Shown: one piece after another, positions 17,419 to 26,395 of the stretch
Numbering within the stretch: position 1 is the stretch's first letter
Layout of the letters: the number at the start of each line of letters is the position of its first letter
DNA from: Spirochaetaceae bacterium
GTDB taxonomy: Bacteria > Spirochaetota > Spirochaetia > Treponematales > Treponemataceae
Assembly (NCBI GenBank): GCA_017614995.1
Contig: JAGAAX010000014.1
Coordinates: 1-64,000 of the forward strand
DNA length: 64,000 nt
Direction of reading: 5' to 3'
Program-made: the position numbers and the translations under genes
Notes under the pieces: generated by a model
What the model was told of the DNA's origin: nothing
The model's input: only the letters and a program-made list of their open reading frames with translations
Database searches by the model: none

Positions 17419-18978
17419 ATGGCATTATTACAAATATCAGATTTGTCTTTTTCGTACCCTGATTCGCAGGTTTCACTTTTTGAGAATTTTTCGCTTCAAT
17501 TTCAAGAAAACTGGACGGTTATTGCAGGAAGCAACGGCTGCGGCAAATCAACGCTGCTTAATCTTATAGCCGGAAATCTCGCGCCCGACGGCGGAAAAAT
17601 CATTTTTAATGGAAAAATCTTGTATTGTCCGCAGGAAACACAGGAAATACCGGAGAATTTGTACACTTCTTTTTGGAGCGGCGAGAACGATGTGCGCAAA
17701 TTCTTTTCGCTGCTGCACATAACAGAAGAAATGCTCGAGCGCTACGAAACTTTGTCCGGCGGCGAAAAAAAGCGCATTCAAATTGCGTGTGCACTTGCAG
17801 AAAAACCGGCGCTGCTGCTTTTAGACGAACCGACAAATCACCTCGACAAAGCTACGGTGAAGCTGATTCTTGACGCGCTCAAGGCTTTTGACGGCATGGG
17901 CATTATTGTAAGCCACGACCGCTATTTTTCAGACAGCCTGTGCTCTAAGACGGTTTATCTTTTAAACGAGGCAAAATCTTTTGCAGACGGAAGAAACTGC
18001 ATTGTGGCAGAAGTCTACTCTGGCGGTCTTACACAGGCACTGGAGCTTAAAAAAGCCAATGCGTCTAAATCGCGCGCCGAATGGAACAGACTGAACAGCA
18101 AGGCTTCAGGCGAAAAGCAGCGGAGTCAAAAACTTGCAGAAGAAATTGACCGCAAAAAGAGCAGCCTTTCAAAGAAGGGCATCAGCGCAAAAGACCACGA
18201 CGCAAAACTCAAGATTGACAAGCTTAGAGTTTCTGGCGCAGACAGATCAACCGCCGAGCAAAAAGCGCGTGCCGAAAGCCAGATGGAGCGCACTCTGCAA
18301 AGCCGGGACGCTGTAAAAAAGGCGCTTAAACGCAAAGAAGGCTTTTCTGTTACAGGCACAGACTTTTTCAAGACTTTCGCCATAAAAGAAAAAAACATTA
18401 CGGTCGGTTCAGACGGAAGCGGCGCGGCCTATACGCTTCATGTTCCGGCTCTTGAAATTAAGGCTGATTCAAAAATTGCGGTAACCGGTCAGAACGGCGC
18501 GGGCAAAACGCTTTTTATAAGCTATGTAATTTCAGCTATAAAAGAATCTGAAACCAAAGCAGAGATTATGTATCTGCCGCAGGAAATCTCTGATGAGGAA
18601 AAACTTGAGATTTTTGCAAAATTCAGGGAACTGACCAAAGACGAAAAAGGCGAAGTGCTTTCGACGCTTTACCGGCTCGGCAGCGAACCTGAAAATTTGC
18701 AGGGCGACATAAACGCCGTAAGCCCGGGCGAGCTTAGAAAGCTGATGATTTCTATGGCGATTCTAAAGCCGCTCTCGCTTCTTGTGCTTGACGAGCCGAC
18801 AAACCACATGGACATTACAAGCGTGCTTGCCCTTGAGGACGCACTCGCAGAAATTAGCTGTCCGCTAATCGTAATAAGCCACGACGACGCATTTTTGAGC
18901 AAAATCACAAATCAGCATCTGCAAGTTATCCGCGAAGGTTGTAAGGGAAAAGTGCAGACAACCTTCTTTTCGCACTAG
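17419..18978 (+). CDS. ABC-F type ATPase (two fused ABC domains)
   Basis: The 519-aa soluble protein has two nucleotide-binding domains and no membrane segment. Domain 1: Walker A GSNGCGKST near 34-42, signature LSGGEKKR near 111-118, Walker B LLLLDEPTNHLD. Domain 2: GQNGAGKT near 358-365, degenerate signature VSPGELRK, and LLVLDEPTNHMD. A charged helical linker of about 80 residues separates them. ABC-F proteins act on ribosomes in translation or antibiotic protection; the exact subfamily is not assigned. The second signature (SPGE for SGGE) is unusual. No Shine-Dalgarno precedes the ATG. Confidence 0.9.
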   Translation: MALLQISDLSFSYPDSQVSLFENFSLQFQENWTVIAGSNGCGKSTLLNLIAGNLAPDGGKIIFNGKILYCPQETQEIPENLYTSFWSGENDVRKFFSLLHITEEMLERYETLSGGEKKRIQIACALAEKPALLLLDEPTNHLDKATVKLILDALKAFDGMGIIVSHDRYFSDSLCSKTVYLLNEAKSFADGRNCIVAEVYSGGLTQALELKKANASKSRAEWNRLNSKASGEKQRSQKLAEEIDRKKSSLSKKGISAKDHDAKLKIDKLRVSGADRSTAEQKARAESQMERTLQSRDAVKKALKRKEGFSVTGTDFFKTFAIKEKNITVGSDGSGAAYTLHVPALEIKADSKIAVTGQNGAGKTLFISYVISAIKESETKAEIMYLPQEISDEEKLEIFAKFRELTKDEKGEVLSTLYRLGSEPENLQGDINAVSPGELRKLMISMAILKPLSLLVLDEPTNHMDITSVLALEDALAEISCPLIVISHDDAFLSKITNQHLQVIREGCKGKVQTTFFSH

Positions 18979-19165
18979 CTCAATCTATGGGAAAAGTCTA
19001 TTCGGCGAAAAGTGTCGCTTTTGCTTACGCAAAACCGGCAGCTTGTGTATGCAAACCCAAAAATATAGACCTTGCACAAGTCTTTCAAGTTTTCGCGAAG
19101 CGGAAACTTGGCGTTTTGCCAGATTTAACCCAAATTGTAAATTAAACCTATGCAAAACGCAGATG
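18979..19165. other. Convergent intergenic region
   Basis: It separates the convergent ABC-F and surface-lipoprotein genes. It contains a hairpin, AAGTTTTCGC (19087-19096) with GCGGAAACTT (19100-19109), without a T run on either side. No coding potential was seen. Confidence 0.5.
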
Positions 19166-21400
19166 CTACGGTGTTACTATTTTACCTACCATATTGGAAT
19201 TTCCAGCTTCCATATCAGCCTTTATAGCCGACGGAACATGTATTGCCGTGATATTAGCAGGCGTACAACCATTAAACGCACCATTATATGTATTAGTAAC
19301 ATCTCCTGTTTTTGTCATGTTTATCGTAATGCTACCTGATAATGCCGAGCAGCCATCAAAGCAATATGTAATATTTTGAACATTCGATGGTATTGTAGGA
19401 GCAGACTGCAAGCTGGTGCAGTTTTGAAAGGCTGTGTTCATATTGGTAACATCAGTACCTATTGACGCCGGAGGATACTTTAAATTTGTGCAACCGCTGA
19501 AGCATGACTGCATAGACGTAACATTATTTGGTATTGCTGGTGCTACTACCAAATTGGTACAACTAGAGAATGCACCATTCAGATAACCATCGGTTGGTGC
19601 AGGTAAAGTAACTTGCGATAAGTCAAGATATTTTCCCAGATTATTCTTCAATATGGTTGTAAGTCTCCGCGGAGTATGGGTAGCACTGTCATAAGTTACA
19701 TCAGCAGCAGTCAGTCCCGTTATCCTGAGTGTGTAGGGTGATGCCAATGTTGCCTCTGAAGCTGGCAATGCCTGAAGGAATTCATCCAGATTATCGATTG
19801 AAACTTCGTCTGTAACGGTAATTGTCACATCAGTGCTAGTCGCAGATATAGTACTACCACCGCTGGTGTAAGAGGCTATAACAGAAACAGTTACTGTGCC
19901 GCTCTTTCCGGCTATAGGCGTAACACTTGCACTTGAGCCACTCGACGTTATCGTAGCTATTGCAGATGCACCAGAAGGTGATATATTCCATGTATAAGTC
20001 GGTGTACCCGGGAAATTTGTTGAAGAGGCAGTCAAGTCAACCGTTTCTCCAAATTTCACGTTTGAGGTGTTGTCGCTTGTACTGATACTTGCCATAACCG
20101 CAATCCATTTTGCGTACAGGTTTATATTTCCAGTGATATTCGTGCTTGTAAAGTCGAATGCATTCTGGAAAGTAAGATTATCTGTATACCAACCACCGAA
20201 AGCACAAGCATTCATTGTCGGGTCACTAGGTCTGGTTGCTTTTCTACCGCAAACAACAGTCTGTGTTGTTGAATCTGTCATAGTGCCGCCTAGAAGGTTA
20301 AATGTAACCGTTGCCTCAAATTTGCCGTATAAATGTTTAGATCCTATTCCAGGACTAATTGACGTAATTTCTGACCCTGTATAGCCTGCATTCTCATACC
20401 AACCTTTGAACTCTGCGGTAGAACAACTTACAGTTGCCAATGAAGCAAGTCCTGTTTCTATTGAGTATGTATCATCGTTTGGTGTTATTGTGGCATTGAC
20501 ACCGACAGGCTTATTATAAAAAACAGGATAATCAATAAGTGTCCATTTTGCATAGAATGTCTTATTGCCGGTTTCACCAGCATGAATTTCTGTAAAAACA
20601 GAACCGCTGTAAGTATCATCTTCAAACCAACCGCCAAAGTCATAACCTGTCGCTGTCGGGCTTGGCAATGTATGCGCAGCAGTTACATTGTATGTTTCAC
20701 CTGGAACAGACTGTTTATCTGAAATATAAGTTATGGTATATGTTCCTGCACCCGCTTGAAGTTCTGCATCAAGCCTTATATCGCCGCGTACGCCGGTAAC
20801 ATAGCTGCCATAATGCACAACACCGTTGCATTTCCAGCCACAGGTGTTAGCATCTGTGTGTGCGGCAAGGTTGATACCGTCGCGCGCATAATATGTGCCC
20901 TCTGCCACTAATGCACCGGTAAGGTCATAAGCTGTGTAATTATACGGAACTTTGAATTTCAGTGTATTGTGAATTACAATTTCGGTTTGGTCGAGTTCCG
21001 CAACACGCGGACTTTCTTCTGATGCTGAATATATATAGGCTCTGCCTGAAACCTGATCGCCTATTTGGATTTTTGGAAGGACGTCTGTTTTAGTTGTGGC
21101 ATCGGCGATTATTGCTTCCTGCGCTACGCCGTTTATAACTAATTCTATTCTTACGCTTGTTATGTTGTCTATGGCTGCCATCTGGCTTATAAGAAGATCT
21201 CCGTTTTGAATATCTTCTCCGCCAAAGCCGCCGCCGGTCTGGTTGCCGTTACCCCAGCCGCCGCCACCTCCGCCGTTGTGCAGCTTAGAGCTATCTTGAT
21301 AAGCAATAGCACCGCCTCCTCCTCCGCCCCCCCCACATGAGGTAATTATTGCTAATATAAAGAGATAGATGGTTATAAAAAACAAGCTGTTCTTTTTCAA
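19166..21400 (-). CDS. Large surface lipoprotein with InlB B-repeats and BspA-like LRR segment
   Basis: The 744-aa lipoprotein starts at TTG 21400. Its signal peptide ends in the lipobox AIITSC, followed by a run of glycines and a second Gly-rich stretch. The middle has at least three InlB/Listeria-Bacteroides-type repeats ending in GGWFEDD...FYAKW, a partial FKGWYEN...LYGKF and GGWYTDN...LYAKW. Then comes an Ig-like domain (about 440-530, bacterial Ig pattern VTVSVIASYTSGG). The C-terminus carries repeats of the form FSSCTNLVVAPAIP/FSGCTNLKYPP/FQNCTSLQSAP, like BspA LRRs. Such proteins are surface-exposed adhesin candidates. A G8 tract encodes the first glycines. Confidence 0.85.
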   Translation of the reverse strand: MKKNSLFFITIYLFILAIITSCGGGGGGGGAIAYQDSSKLHNGGGGGGWGNGNQTGGGFGGEDIQNGDLLISQMAAIDNITSVRIELVINGVAQEAIIADATTKTDVLPKIQIGDQVSGRAYIYSASEESPRVAELDQTEIVIHNTLKFKVPYNYTAYDLTGALVAEGTYYARDGINLAAHTDANTCGWKCNGVVHYGSYVTGVRGDIRLDAELQAGAGTYTITYISDKQSVPGETYNVTAAHTLPSPTATGYDFGGWFEDDTYSGSVFTEIHAGETGNKTFYAKWTLIDYPVFYNKPVGVNATITPNDDTYSIETGLASLATVSCSTAEFKGWYENAGYTGSEITSISPGIGSKHLYGKFEATVTFNLLGGTMTDSTTQTVVCGRKATRPSDPTMNACAFGGWYTDNLTFQNAFDFTSTNITGNINLYAKWIAVMASISTSDNTSNVKFGETVDLTASSTNFPGTPTYTWNISPSGASAIATITSSGSSASVTPIAGKSGTVTVSVIASYTSGGSTISATSTDVTITVTDEVSIDNLDEFLQALPASEATLASPYTLRITGLTAADVTYDSATHTPRRLTTILKNNLGKYLDLSQVTLPAPTDGYLNGAFSSCTNLVVAPAIPNNVTSMQSCFSGCTNLKYPPASIGTDVTNMNTAFQNCTSLQSAPTIPSNVQNITYCFDGCSALSGSITINMTKTGDVTNTYNGAFNGCTPANITAIHVPSAIKADMEAGNSNMVGKIVTP
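21327..21334 (-). repeat. G8 homopolymer at the lipobox cysteine codon
   Basis: Eight G (coding strand) follow the TGT codon of the lipobox cysteine. Slippage by one or two bases would shift the frame right after the signal peptide. This is a candidate phase-variation tract. Confidence 0.7.
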
Positions 21401-21567
21401 AGTATATTCCCTTGATTCAATATGATAATCAATATGATAAATTCTTCGGCAAAAACTGGCTGCGTAACAATATAATACAGAATAACCTAAATTCAATATT
21501 TTTCAAATATTTAACAAGGCACTTTTGCACAAATTCAGCCCAAAACAGTAATATTTTACAAACCAGC

Positions 21568-22386
21568 TTAAAAGGAATCTTTTGCCTTTTCGGTTGTGGC
21601 TTTGCGCTTTTCTAGGGTTTTGTCAAAAACGGCCGCCGCTACTTTGCCGAAATTCTCGAAGATTTCGGCTGCACCCACTTCGGTTATACCGCCTTTTGTT
21701 GCGACACGCGACAAAACTTCTGAAAAACCAAGCTGTTTTTGGTTTATCAGTCTGCCTGTGCCTTCTAAGGTCTGGGCAAGCATGGCTTCAATTTGAGACG
21801 GCGGCAGGCTTGTGTGCGCCTCTGCTTTTTGGGCAAAAACCGAGAACAGCGCGGCTATAAAACCCGGCATACAGCTTGTAAGTTCAGAAGCCATGCCAAG
21901 CTCGTTTTCTGCAACTTCGGTTACAGTGCCGAAAGATTTCAGCAAAGCTTCAAGATTTGCCTTATCTTTCGGTTCAACATATTTATTGTAGCAGACAGAA
22001 GTTACAGAATAATCAACTTCTGCATTTACAGACGGAATCACTTTGGCGATTCTGGTCTTTTCAGCTAAAACCGACTCAAGCTGGCTGAACATAACGCTGC
22101 CGTTAAGCGAAACCACGAGCGTGTCTTTTGAGACAGCCGCCGCAATTCCGCAGAGTACGTCTTTAAGCTCTGCCGGGCGTATGCACACAAAAACCACATC
22201 AGCTTTTGCCGCAAGCTTGTTGTCGTCTGTAACAGTACAGTCCGGGTACAACTTCTTAAAGCCTTCCATTTTAGCCAAAGTCCTGTTCGCGCATGTCAAT
22301 TCTGACTGGCTTATCACATTATGCTCAAGCAGCTTTCTTGCAATCATGCTGCCCATACTTCCAAAACCGATTATTCCAACTTTCAT
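21568..22386 (-). CDS. proC: Pyrroline-5-carboxylate reductase family protein
   Basis: The 272-aa NAD(P)H-dependent enzyme performs the last step of proline synthesis. The N-terminal Rossmann motif is VGIIGFGSMGSMIA; the C-terminal helical dimer domain carries a family-like segment near 210-230 (LEGTGRLINQ, RVATKGGITEVG). I chose ATG 22386 because AGGAG sits 5 nt upstream; an upstream start would run into the phosphatase gene. The gap to that gene is only 8 nt, so they are one operon. It is slightly divergent from classic ProC, so a paralogue with another imine substrate is possible. Confidence 0.87.
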   Translation of the reverse strand: MKVGIIGFGSMGSMIARKLLEHNVISQSELTCANRTLAKMEGFKKLYPDCTVTDDNKLAAKADVVFVCIRPAELKDVLCGIAAAVSKDTLVVSLNGSVMFSQLESVLAEKTRIAKVIPSVNAEVDYSVTSVCYNKYVEPKDKANLEALLKSFGTVTEVAENELGMASELTSCMPGFIAALFSVFAQKAEAHTSLPPSQIEAMLAQTLEGTGRLINQKQLGFSEVLSRVATKGGITEVGAAEIFENFGKVAAAVFDKTLEKRKATTEKAKDSF

Positions 22387-22394
22387 AGCATCTC

Positions 22395-23093
22395 CTAATT
22401 CTGCAAATGGTGAGTATCGTTGTAACATATAAGCTGTGCCGAAGCAAAATGCGCGCCAGTTTCTTCAGCAGAAGCACATTCTGAAATCTCAACGCAAGTT
22501 ATCGAGGTTACATCAAAAATAAAATGCGAAACCATCTGCCAGAACGGTATGTTCAATAGATGACCGGTCAAAGCCGTTGAAACACCGCCATGGCAGAAAA
22601 ACGCTATATTTTTTTGTTTTGCGCCGGACGCCGCATCAAGCGGAGCTTTCACTTTATAAAGCTGACCGCAATGTTCAAAGCCACGCGATTCAAGCCACTC
22701 GTCAAGTTTTGCGCATTTTTCTTCAACATCGCCGACTATGCGGTCGTTTTTTACGGCTTCATCTGTTTTCCAGCTTTCGCCTTCAGGGTATGCGTGTCTT
22801 GAAGCAAGAAAACGCCCGTTTATTGACCATGGGCTTTCAGTCGAGTATGCGTCACCAGAAAAATCGCCCCAAAGCACTTCTTTAAGCCATGGCAAAATTT
22901 TCACCTCAAGACCGAGTTTTTCAGCCGAATAAGTTGCAGTCTGCACTGCCCTGCCATGCGGCGACGAATAAATCTCGTCGAGTTTCAGTTCGTGAATATG
23001 TGCGGCAAGCTTTTGCGCCTGCATTTTGCCGCGCTCCGTAAGCGAATCGTGCTGATAATCAGGGTCGCCATGCCTAATAAAATATAATCTCAT
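22395..23093 (-). CDS. Histidine phosphatase (phosphoglycerate-mutase-like) family
   Basis: The 232-aa protein carries the catalytic motif LYFIRHGDPDY (RHG at about 7-9), a typical SSPHGRAVQTA (second Arg), and FFCHGGVS with the second catalytic His. The substrate could be a phosphosugar, nucleotide or small phosphoester; nothing in the sequence decides. The start is ATG 23093, with no Shine-Dalgarno and a TATACT ending 6 nt before it. It is the first gene of the operon with proC. Confidence 0.88.
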   Translation of the reverse strand: MRLYFIRHGDPDYQHDSLTERGKMQAQKLAAHIHELKLDEIYSSPHGRAVQTATYSAEKLGLEVKILPWLKEVLWGDFSGDAYSTESPWSINGRFLASRHAYPEGESWKTDEAVKNDRIVGDVEEKCAKLDEWLESRGFEHCGQLYKVKAPLDAASGAKQKNIAFFCHGGVSTALTGHLLNIPFWQMVSHFIFDVTSITCVEISECASAEETGAHFASAQLICYNDTHHLQN

Positions 23094-23147
23094 GTTTTGA
23101 GTATAGCACTTATTCCATATCAAAGGCAAAAGCTGTATAATCCGCGT
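23094..23147. promoter_or_regulatory. 54-bp divergent promoter region, both directions leaderless
   Basis: Minus strand: TTGCCT (23124-23129), 18-nt spacer, TATACT (23100-23105), six bases, ATG 23093. Plus strand: TTCCAT (23113-23118), 17-nt spacer, TATAAT (23136-23141), six bases, ATG 23148. The two promoters overlap almost completely, so binding of polymerase to one should exclude the other. Confidence 0.65.
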
Positions 23148-24104
23148 ATGAGTTACAAAATTTTTATAGACGGAAAAGAAGGCACAACTGGCCTTAAAAT
23201 TTTTGAACGTTTTGAAACAAGAAATGACATTGAAATCATTTCGATTGACGAAGACAAAAGAAAAGACCCGGCTGAAAAAGCAAAAATGATTAACGCCTCG
23301 GACTTTACTTTTTTGTGTCTGCCAGACGCTGCCGCAATTGAATCGGCGGCACTCTGCACAAACCCAAAGACAAGAATTATAGACGCTTCAACAGCGCACC
23401 GCATAAATCCTGAATGGGCTTATGGTTTTCCGGAACTTGACAAATCTTTCCGCGAAAAGATTAAAGGCTCTAACCGCGTTGCAGTGCCGGGCTGCTACGC
23501 AAGCGGCTCTGTTGCAATCTGCTATCCGCTTGTAAAGTCGGGCATTATGCCGGCAGACTATCCTGTGGCAATTCATGCTGTGAGCGGCTATTCCGGCGCA
23601 GGCAAAAAGGCAATTGCGCAATACGAGGCAGAAGGCCGCGACACCGGGCTTGACTCGCCGCGCCTTTACGCTTTGACACAGCAGCACAAGCACCTGCCTG
23701 AAATCAAAAAAATCAGCGGTCTTGCCTTTGAACCAATTTTCAATCCTTATGTCTGCGATTATTTTCAGGGAATGACGGTAACTATCGGGCTTTTTTCAAG
23801 GCTGCTTGCCAAAAAGGTGACGGCGCACGATGTCTGGGAAATGTTTGCCGCTCATTATGAAGGTGCTAAATTTGTAAAAGTAGCCGGTTTTATGGGCGAA
23901 GGCACTTTAACCGAACAGTTTATTCCGGCAAACACGCTCGCCGGTACAAACTCAATGCAGATTTTCGTTTACGGAAACGACGACCGCATTATGGTGACAA
24001 CACGCTTTGACAATCTTGGCAAAGGCGCAAGCGGTGCAGCCGTTCAGTGCATGAACATTATGATGGGCATTGACGAGGCAACCGGCTTAAAAAGCATAGA
24101 CTAG
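23148..24104 (+). CDS. argC: N-acetyl-gamma-glutamyl-phosphate reductase, type 2
   Basis: The 318-aa NADPH-dependent enzyme converts N-acetylglutamyl phosphate to the semialdehyde in arginine synthesis. KIFIDGKEGTTGLKI at the start and PGCYASG with the catalytic Cys near 117 fit the short type-2 class. Start ATG 23148 is chosen because the upstream in-frame ATG lies before the promoter -10. It is a single gene, divergent from the phosphatase-proC operon; no other arginine gene is adjacent. Confidence 0.93.
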   Translation: MSYKIFIDGKEGTTGLKIFERFETRNDIEIISIDEDKRKDPAEKAKMINASDFTFLCLPDAAAIESAALCTNPKTRIIDASTAHRINPEWAYGFPELDKSFREKIKGSNRVAVPGCYASGSVAICYPLVKSGIMPADYPVAIHAVSGYSGAGKKAIAQYEAEGRDTGLDSPRLYALTQQHKHLPEIKKISGLAFEPIFNPYVCDYFQGMTVTIGLFSRLLAKKVTAHDVWEMFAAHYEGAKFVKVAGFMGEGTLTEQFIPANTLAGTNSMQIFVYGNDDRIMVTTRFDNLGKGASGAAVQCMNIMMGIDEATGLKSID

Positions 24105-24109
24105 CTCTT

Positions 24110-24190
24110 GTCATTGCCGGACTTGATCCGGCAATCTTGCAGATTAGAGATGCTGAGCTAAAAGCCGCCGAAGGCTAACGAGTTCAGCAT
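24110..24190. repeat. Two REP-like palindromes
   Basis: First element, 24110-24139: stem TTGCCGGA/TCCGGCAA around CTTGA. It is the exact reverse complement of 29723-29752. Second element, 24150-24190: outer arms ATGCTGAGCT/AGTTCAGCAT with an inner AGCC-GCCGAA-GGCT hairpin. Both carry an outer GACA/TGTC-type flank. They lie between argC and the VOC gene. Confidence 0.85.
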
Positions 24191-24198
24191 GACATGGC

Positions 24199-24567
24199 TT
24201 AGAGCTTCTGATAAAACTCAATCTGCTCACCGAGCGGCCCGAAGCAGAAAGAAATAACTGCTTTCTGACCGCCAAGCTCAATCTGCTTTGGTTCTACAAA
24301 AACTTGATAGCCGGCGGCGCGGCATTTTTCTGCATAAAAAGCTGAATCATCAACGTCAAGCGCAATGTGGCGGATAATGCCTGTTTCCGGCTCGCCTTCA
24401 AGATTGGTGAAAATCTCGATTTGACCGCCGCCGGTCTCTATCATAAGTCCGCCGTCCCATTTGCGCACAACTTTCATGCCGAGCAAATCTACATAGAACG
24501 CAAGCACTTTTTTAAGCCCTTCTTCGCCGCGGCATTTCATCGATATGTGGTTTATTCCGTTAATCAC
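24199..24567 (-). CDS. VOC-family (glyoxalase-like) protein
   Basis: The 122-aa single-domain vicinal-oxygen-chelate protein has the usual beta-alpha-beta pairs: INHISMKC at the start (His ligand), AFYVDLLGMKVVRKW, MIETGGGQIEIF (Glu ligand), HIALDVDD (second His) and a terminal GEQIEFY. Members include glyoxalases, epimerases and resistance proteins; the substrate is not assignable. Its start overlaps the preceding MGMT-type gene by 8 nt, so it is part of that operon. Confidence 0.85.
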   Translation of the reverse strand: MINGINHISMKCRGEEGLKKVLAFYVDLLGMKVVRKWDGGLMIETGGGQIEIFTNLEGEPETGIIRHIALDVDDSAFYAEKCRAAGYQVFVEPKQIELGGQKAVISFCFGPLGEQIEFYQKL

Positions 24568-24949
24568 CGTCTGAATCTCCGTTTGTTCCGTACTTTTTTA
24601 AGTCAACTTTGCCGCCGCGCACTTCAACGCCTTCTGCTTCAAGCATTTTAGCCTGAAGCGCCGATCCGCCAAGCCCGAAATTTGCGCCCATTCTGCCAGA
24701 AGCATTTACAACGCGGTGGCATGGCACAGACTCAAAGTCTTTTACGGCTGCCGGGCTTTGGTCAGCGCAATTAAAGCCGGCCTGCTCTGCAAGCTCTAAA
24801 AACGGCACAGGGTTTTTGTGCATTGTGTTGCCGACAACGCGCGCCAAGTTTGCGTTTCCGCAAGCAAGCGCAACCTGCCCGTAAGTCATAACCTTTCCGC
24901 ATGGAATTTTCCGCACAATGTCGAAAATTCTTTTTTCAAGCTCTGTCAT
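24560..24949 (-). CDS. MGMT/alkyltransferase-like family protein
   Basis: The 129-aa protein matches the DNA-binding domain of O6-alkylguanine-DNA alkyltransferases: TYGQVALACGNANLARVVGNTMHKNP and the active-site PCHRVV with its Cys present, then a Gly-rich end. The segment between them (PFLELAEQAGFNCADQS...) is longer than in the minimal family. The start ATG 24949 lies 2 nt after the TGA of the transglutaminase-like gene, so translation is coupled. A longer upstream start would overlap that gene for over 100 nt and is unlikely. It may repair DNA alkylation or, like ATL proteins, flag it for excision. Confidence 0.82.
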   Translation of the reverse strand: MTELEKRIFDIVRKIPCGKVMTYGQVALACGNANLARVVGNTMHKNPVPFLELAEQAGFNCADQSPAAVKDFESVPCHRVVNASGRMGANFGLGGSALQAKMLEAEGVEVRGGKVDLKKYGTNGDSDGD

Positions 24950-24951
24950 TT

Positions 24952-25575
24952 TCAGTTTTTCCACCTGAAAGAAAGTTCTGTCGGCAGGTCGTTCCACAAG
25001 GCTGCGCGCGTCTTGTTCTGCCGCATACGGGCAATAACTTCTACATCTGGTGCAGGAAAAACTTCGCAAAAGTCAGTCTCGCCTTTTTGGGTGCGCACCG
25101 GAAAAGCAAGCTGCTCTTTTTCAGTTGAAAACTGCGCGTTTACGCCGGGCTTGTTTCCGCGCGCGTCAAGCCGAACCCACTTTTTATGCTCTGCAAGCCA
25201 GACCGCGTTTAAGCCATGCAGAATCAGCACCGGCGCAGTCTCATCATCAAGCAGAAGCTTCTGGTAGCAGAAACCGCAGGGCACTTTTTTGCAGCGCAAC
25301 ACTGCCGCAAGCAGATGCGACTTTGCAAAGCAGATTCCATGCTTCTTCTTGAGAACATCAGAAGCTTTTATTGTAATTTCAGCCATGCCTGCATCTGCTG
25401 AATGAGAAATATTATCGCGGACAAATTCGTAGGCACGCTTTATAAAGTCTGTTTCATTTGCAGAAGCAGAGCGCAATTCATCAGCAAGAGCGCAAATTTC
25501 AGCATCGTCAAAATCGATAATTTCAGATTTTGCTAGATAATCTCCCATATTCTCAGACAAAAGCTTCAAGTTCAA
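24952..25575 (-). CDS. Transglutaminase-like protein
   Basis: The 207-aa protein has the transglutaminase-like catalytic triad pattern: Cys in HGICFAKSHLLAAVLR, His in HGLNAVW, and Asp in VRLDARGN. No signal peptide is present. Such proteins include peptidases and amidases; the substrate is unknown. It is followed after 2 nt by the MGMT-type gene and preceded by the hydrolase gene, giving a five-gene minus-strand run of small enzymes (24.2-26.6 kb). Confidence 0.85.
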   Translation of the reverse strand: MNLKLLSENMGDYLAKSEIIDFDDAEICALADELRSASANETDFIKRAYEFVRDNISHSADAGMAEITIKASDVLKKKHGICFAKSHLLAAVLRCKKVPCGFCYQKLLLDDETAPVLILHGLNAVWLAEHKKWVRLDARGNKPGVNAQFSTEKEQLAFPVRTQKGETDFCEVFPAPDVEVIARMRQNKTRAALWNDLPTELSFRWKN

Positions 25576-25590
25576 TTTCTTTTCCCCGTT

Positions 25591-26376
25591 CTATTCCCCG
25601 TCGAAAAAGTCCATCATTCTCTGCTTATAATCTGGAGCTTCATCATAAACCGCGTGACCGTAGTTTTCATACATAAAGAGTTTGCAGCCAAGCTTTTGCG
25701 CAAGCCGTTCAGAAGCGCCACCGCCGACAACCTTATCTGCTTTTGTGCCGATTACAAACACAGGGCATTTTATTCTGCCAAGCACACGCTCACTTGAAAA
25801 GCCTTTTGCACCTTTAGAAAGCACTATGAATTTCTTTAGTTCCTCTGGTGTTACGTCTTTGTGCGCTTCAATTGCGGCGGCGCGGCACGCAGCGGCAGTT
25901 TCTTTTGAATAGCACAAATCAACAAAAGAAGATACAAGGCTTGAAATATCGCCTTCTTTGGCAAAATCTGTCCACGCTGTGACGGCGGAGCCTTTATCAA
26001 TTTTTAGAGAAGAAGTTGTTGAGGCAAGTATCATCTTTTTGACAAGAGACGGCTCAAAAGCGGCTATAAACTGGCAGATCATGCCGCCCTGCGAAGTGCC
26101 GAAAAGGTAGATGTCTTTTAAGCCGAGCGCATGAATTGCAGCAATTGTGTCGCGCGCCATCTGCTTTACTTTATAGCGGAGGCCGACCTCTTTTTTGCGG
26201 TCAAAAAGATAAACCGTATAGTCTTGGGCAAAACATGAATATGCGCTTTCTATAGATTCCGCAGAGAGCAGCACACTTTTAATGCTCAAGCCCGGAATAA
26301 TGACGAGCGTTTTTTGTCCGCTGCCAAACTGCAAATATTCCATTTCAAAGCCGTTGGTCTTTACGCACTTAATCAT
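25591..26376 (-). CDS. Alpha/beta hydrolase
   Basis: The 261-aa protein has the alpha/beta-hydrolase pattern: oxyanion region LVIIPGLSIKS, nucleophile elbow GTSQGGM near 93-99, acid segment PVFVIGTKADKVV, and the catalytic His in ENYGHAVYDEAPDY. No signal peptide is seen. The substrate is unknown. AGGA lies 6 nt before the ATG. Confidence 0.88.
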   Translation of the reverse strand: MIKCVKTNGFEMEYLQFGSGQKTLVIIPGLSIKSVLLSAESIESAYSCFAQDYTVYLFDRKKEVGLRYKVKQMARDTIAAIHALGLKDIYLFGTSQGGMICQFIAAFEPSLVKKMILASTTSSLKIDKGSAVTAWTDFAKEGDISSLVSSFVDLCYSKETAAACRAAAIEAHKDVTPEELKKFIVLSKGAKGFSSERVLGRIKCPVFVIGTKADKVVGGGASERLAQKLGCKLFMYENYGHAVYDEAPDYKQRMMDFFDGE

Positions 26377-26395
26377 CTTGTTTCCTGCGGTGCGC

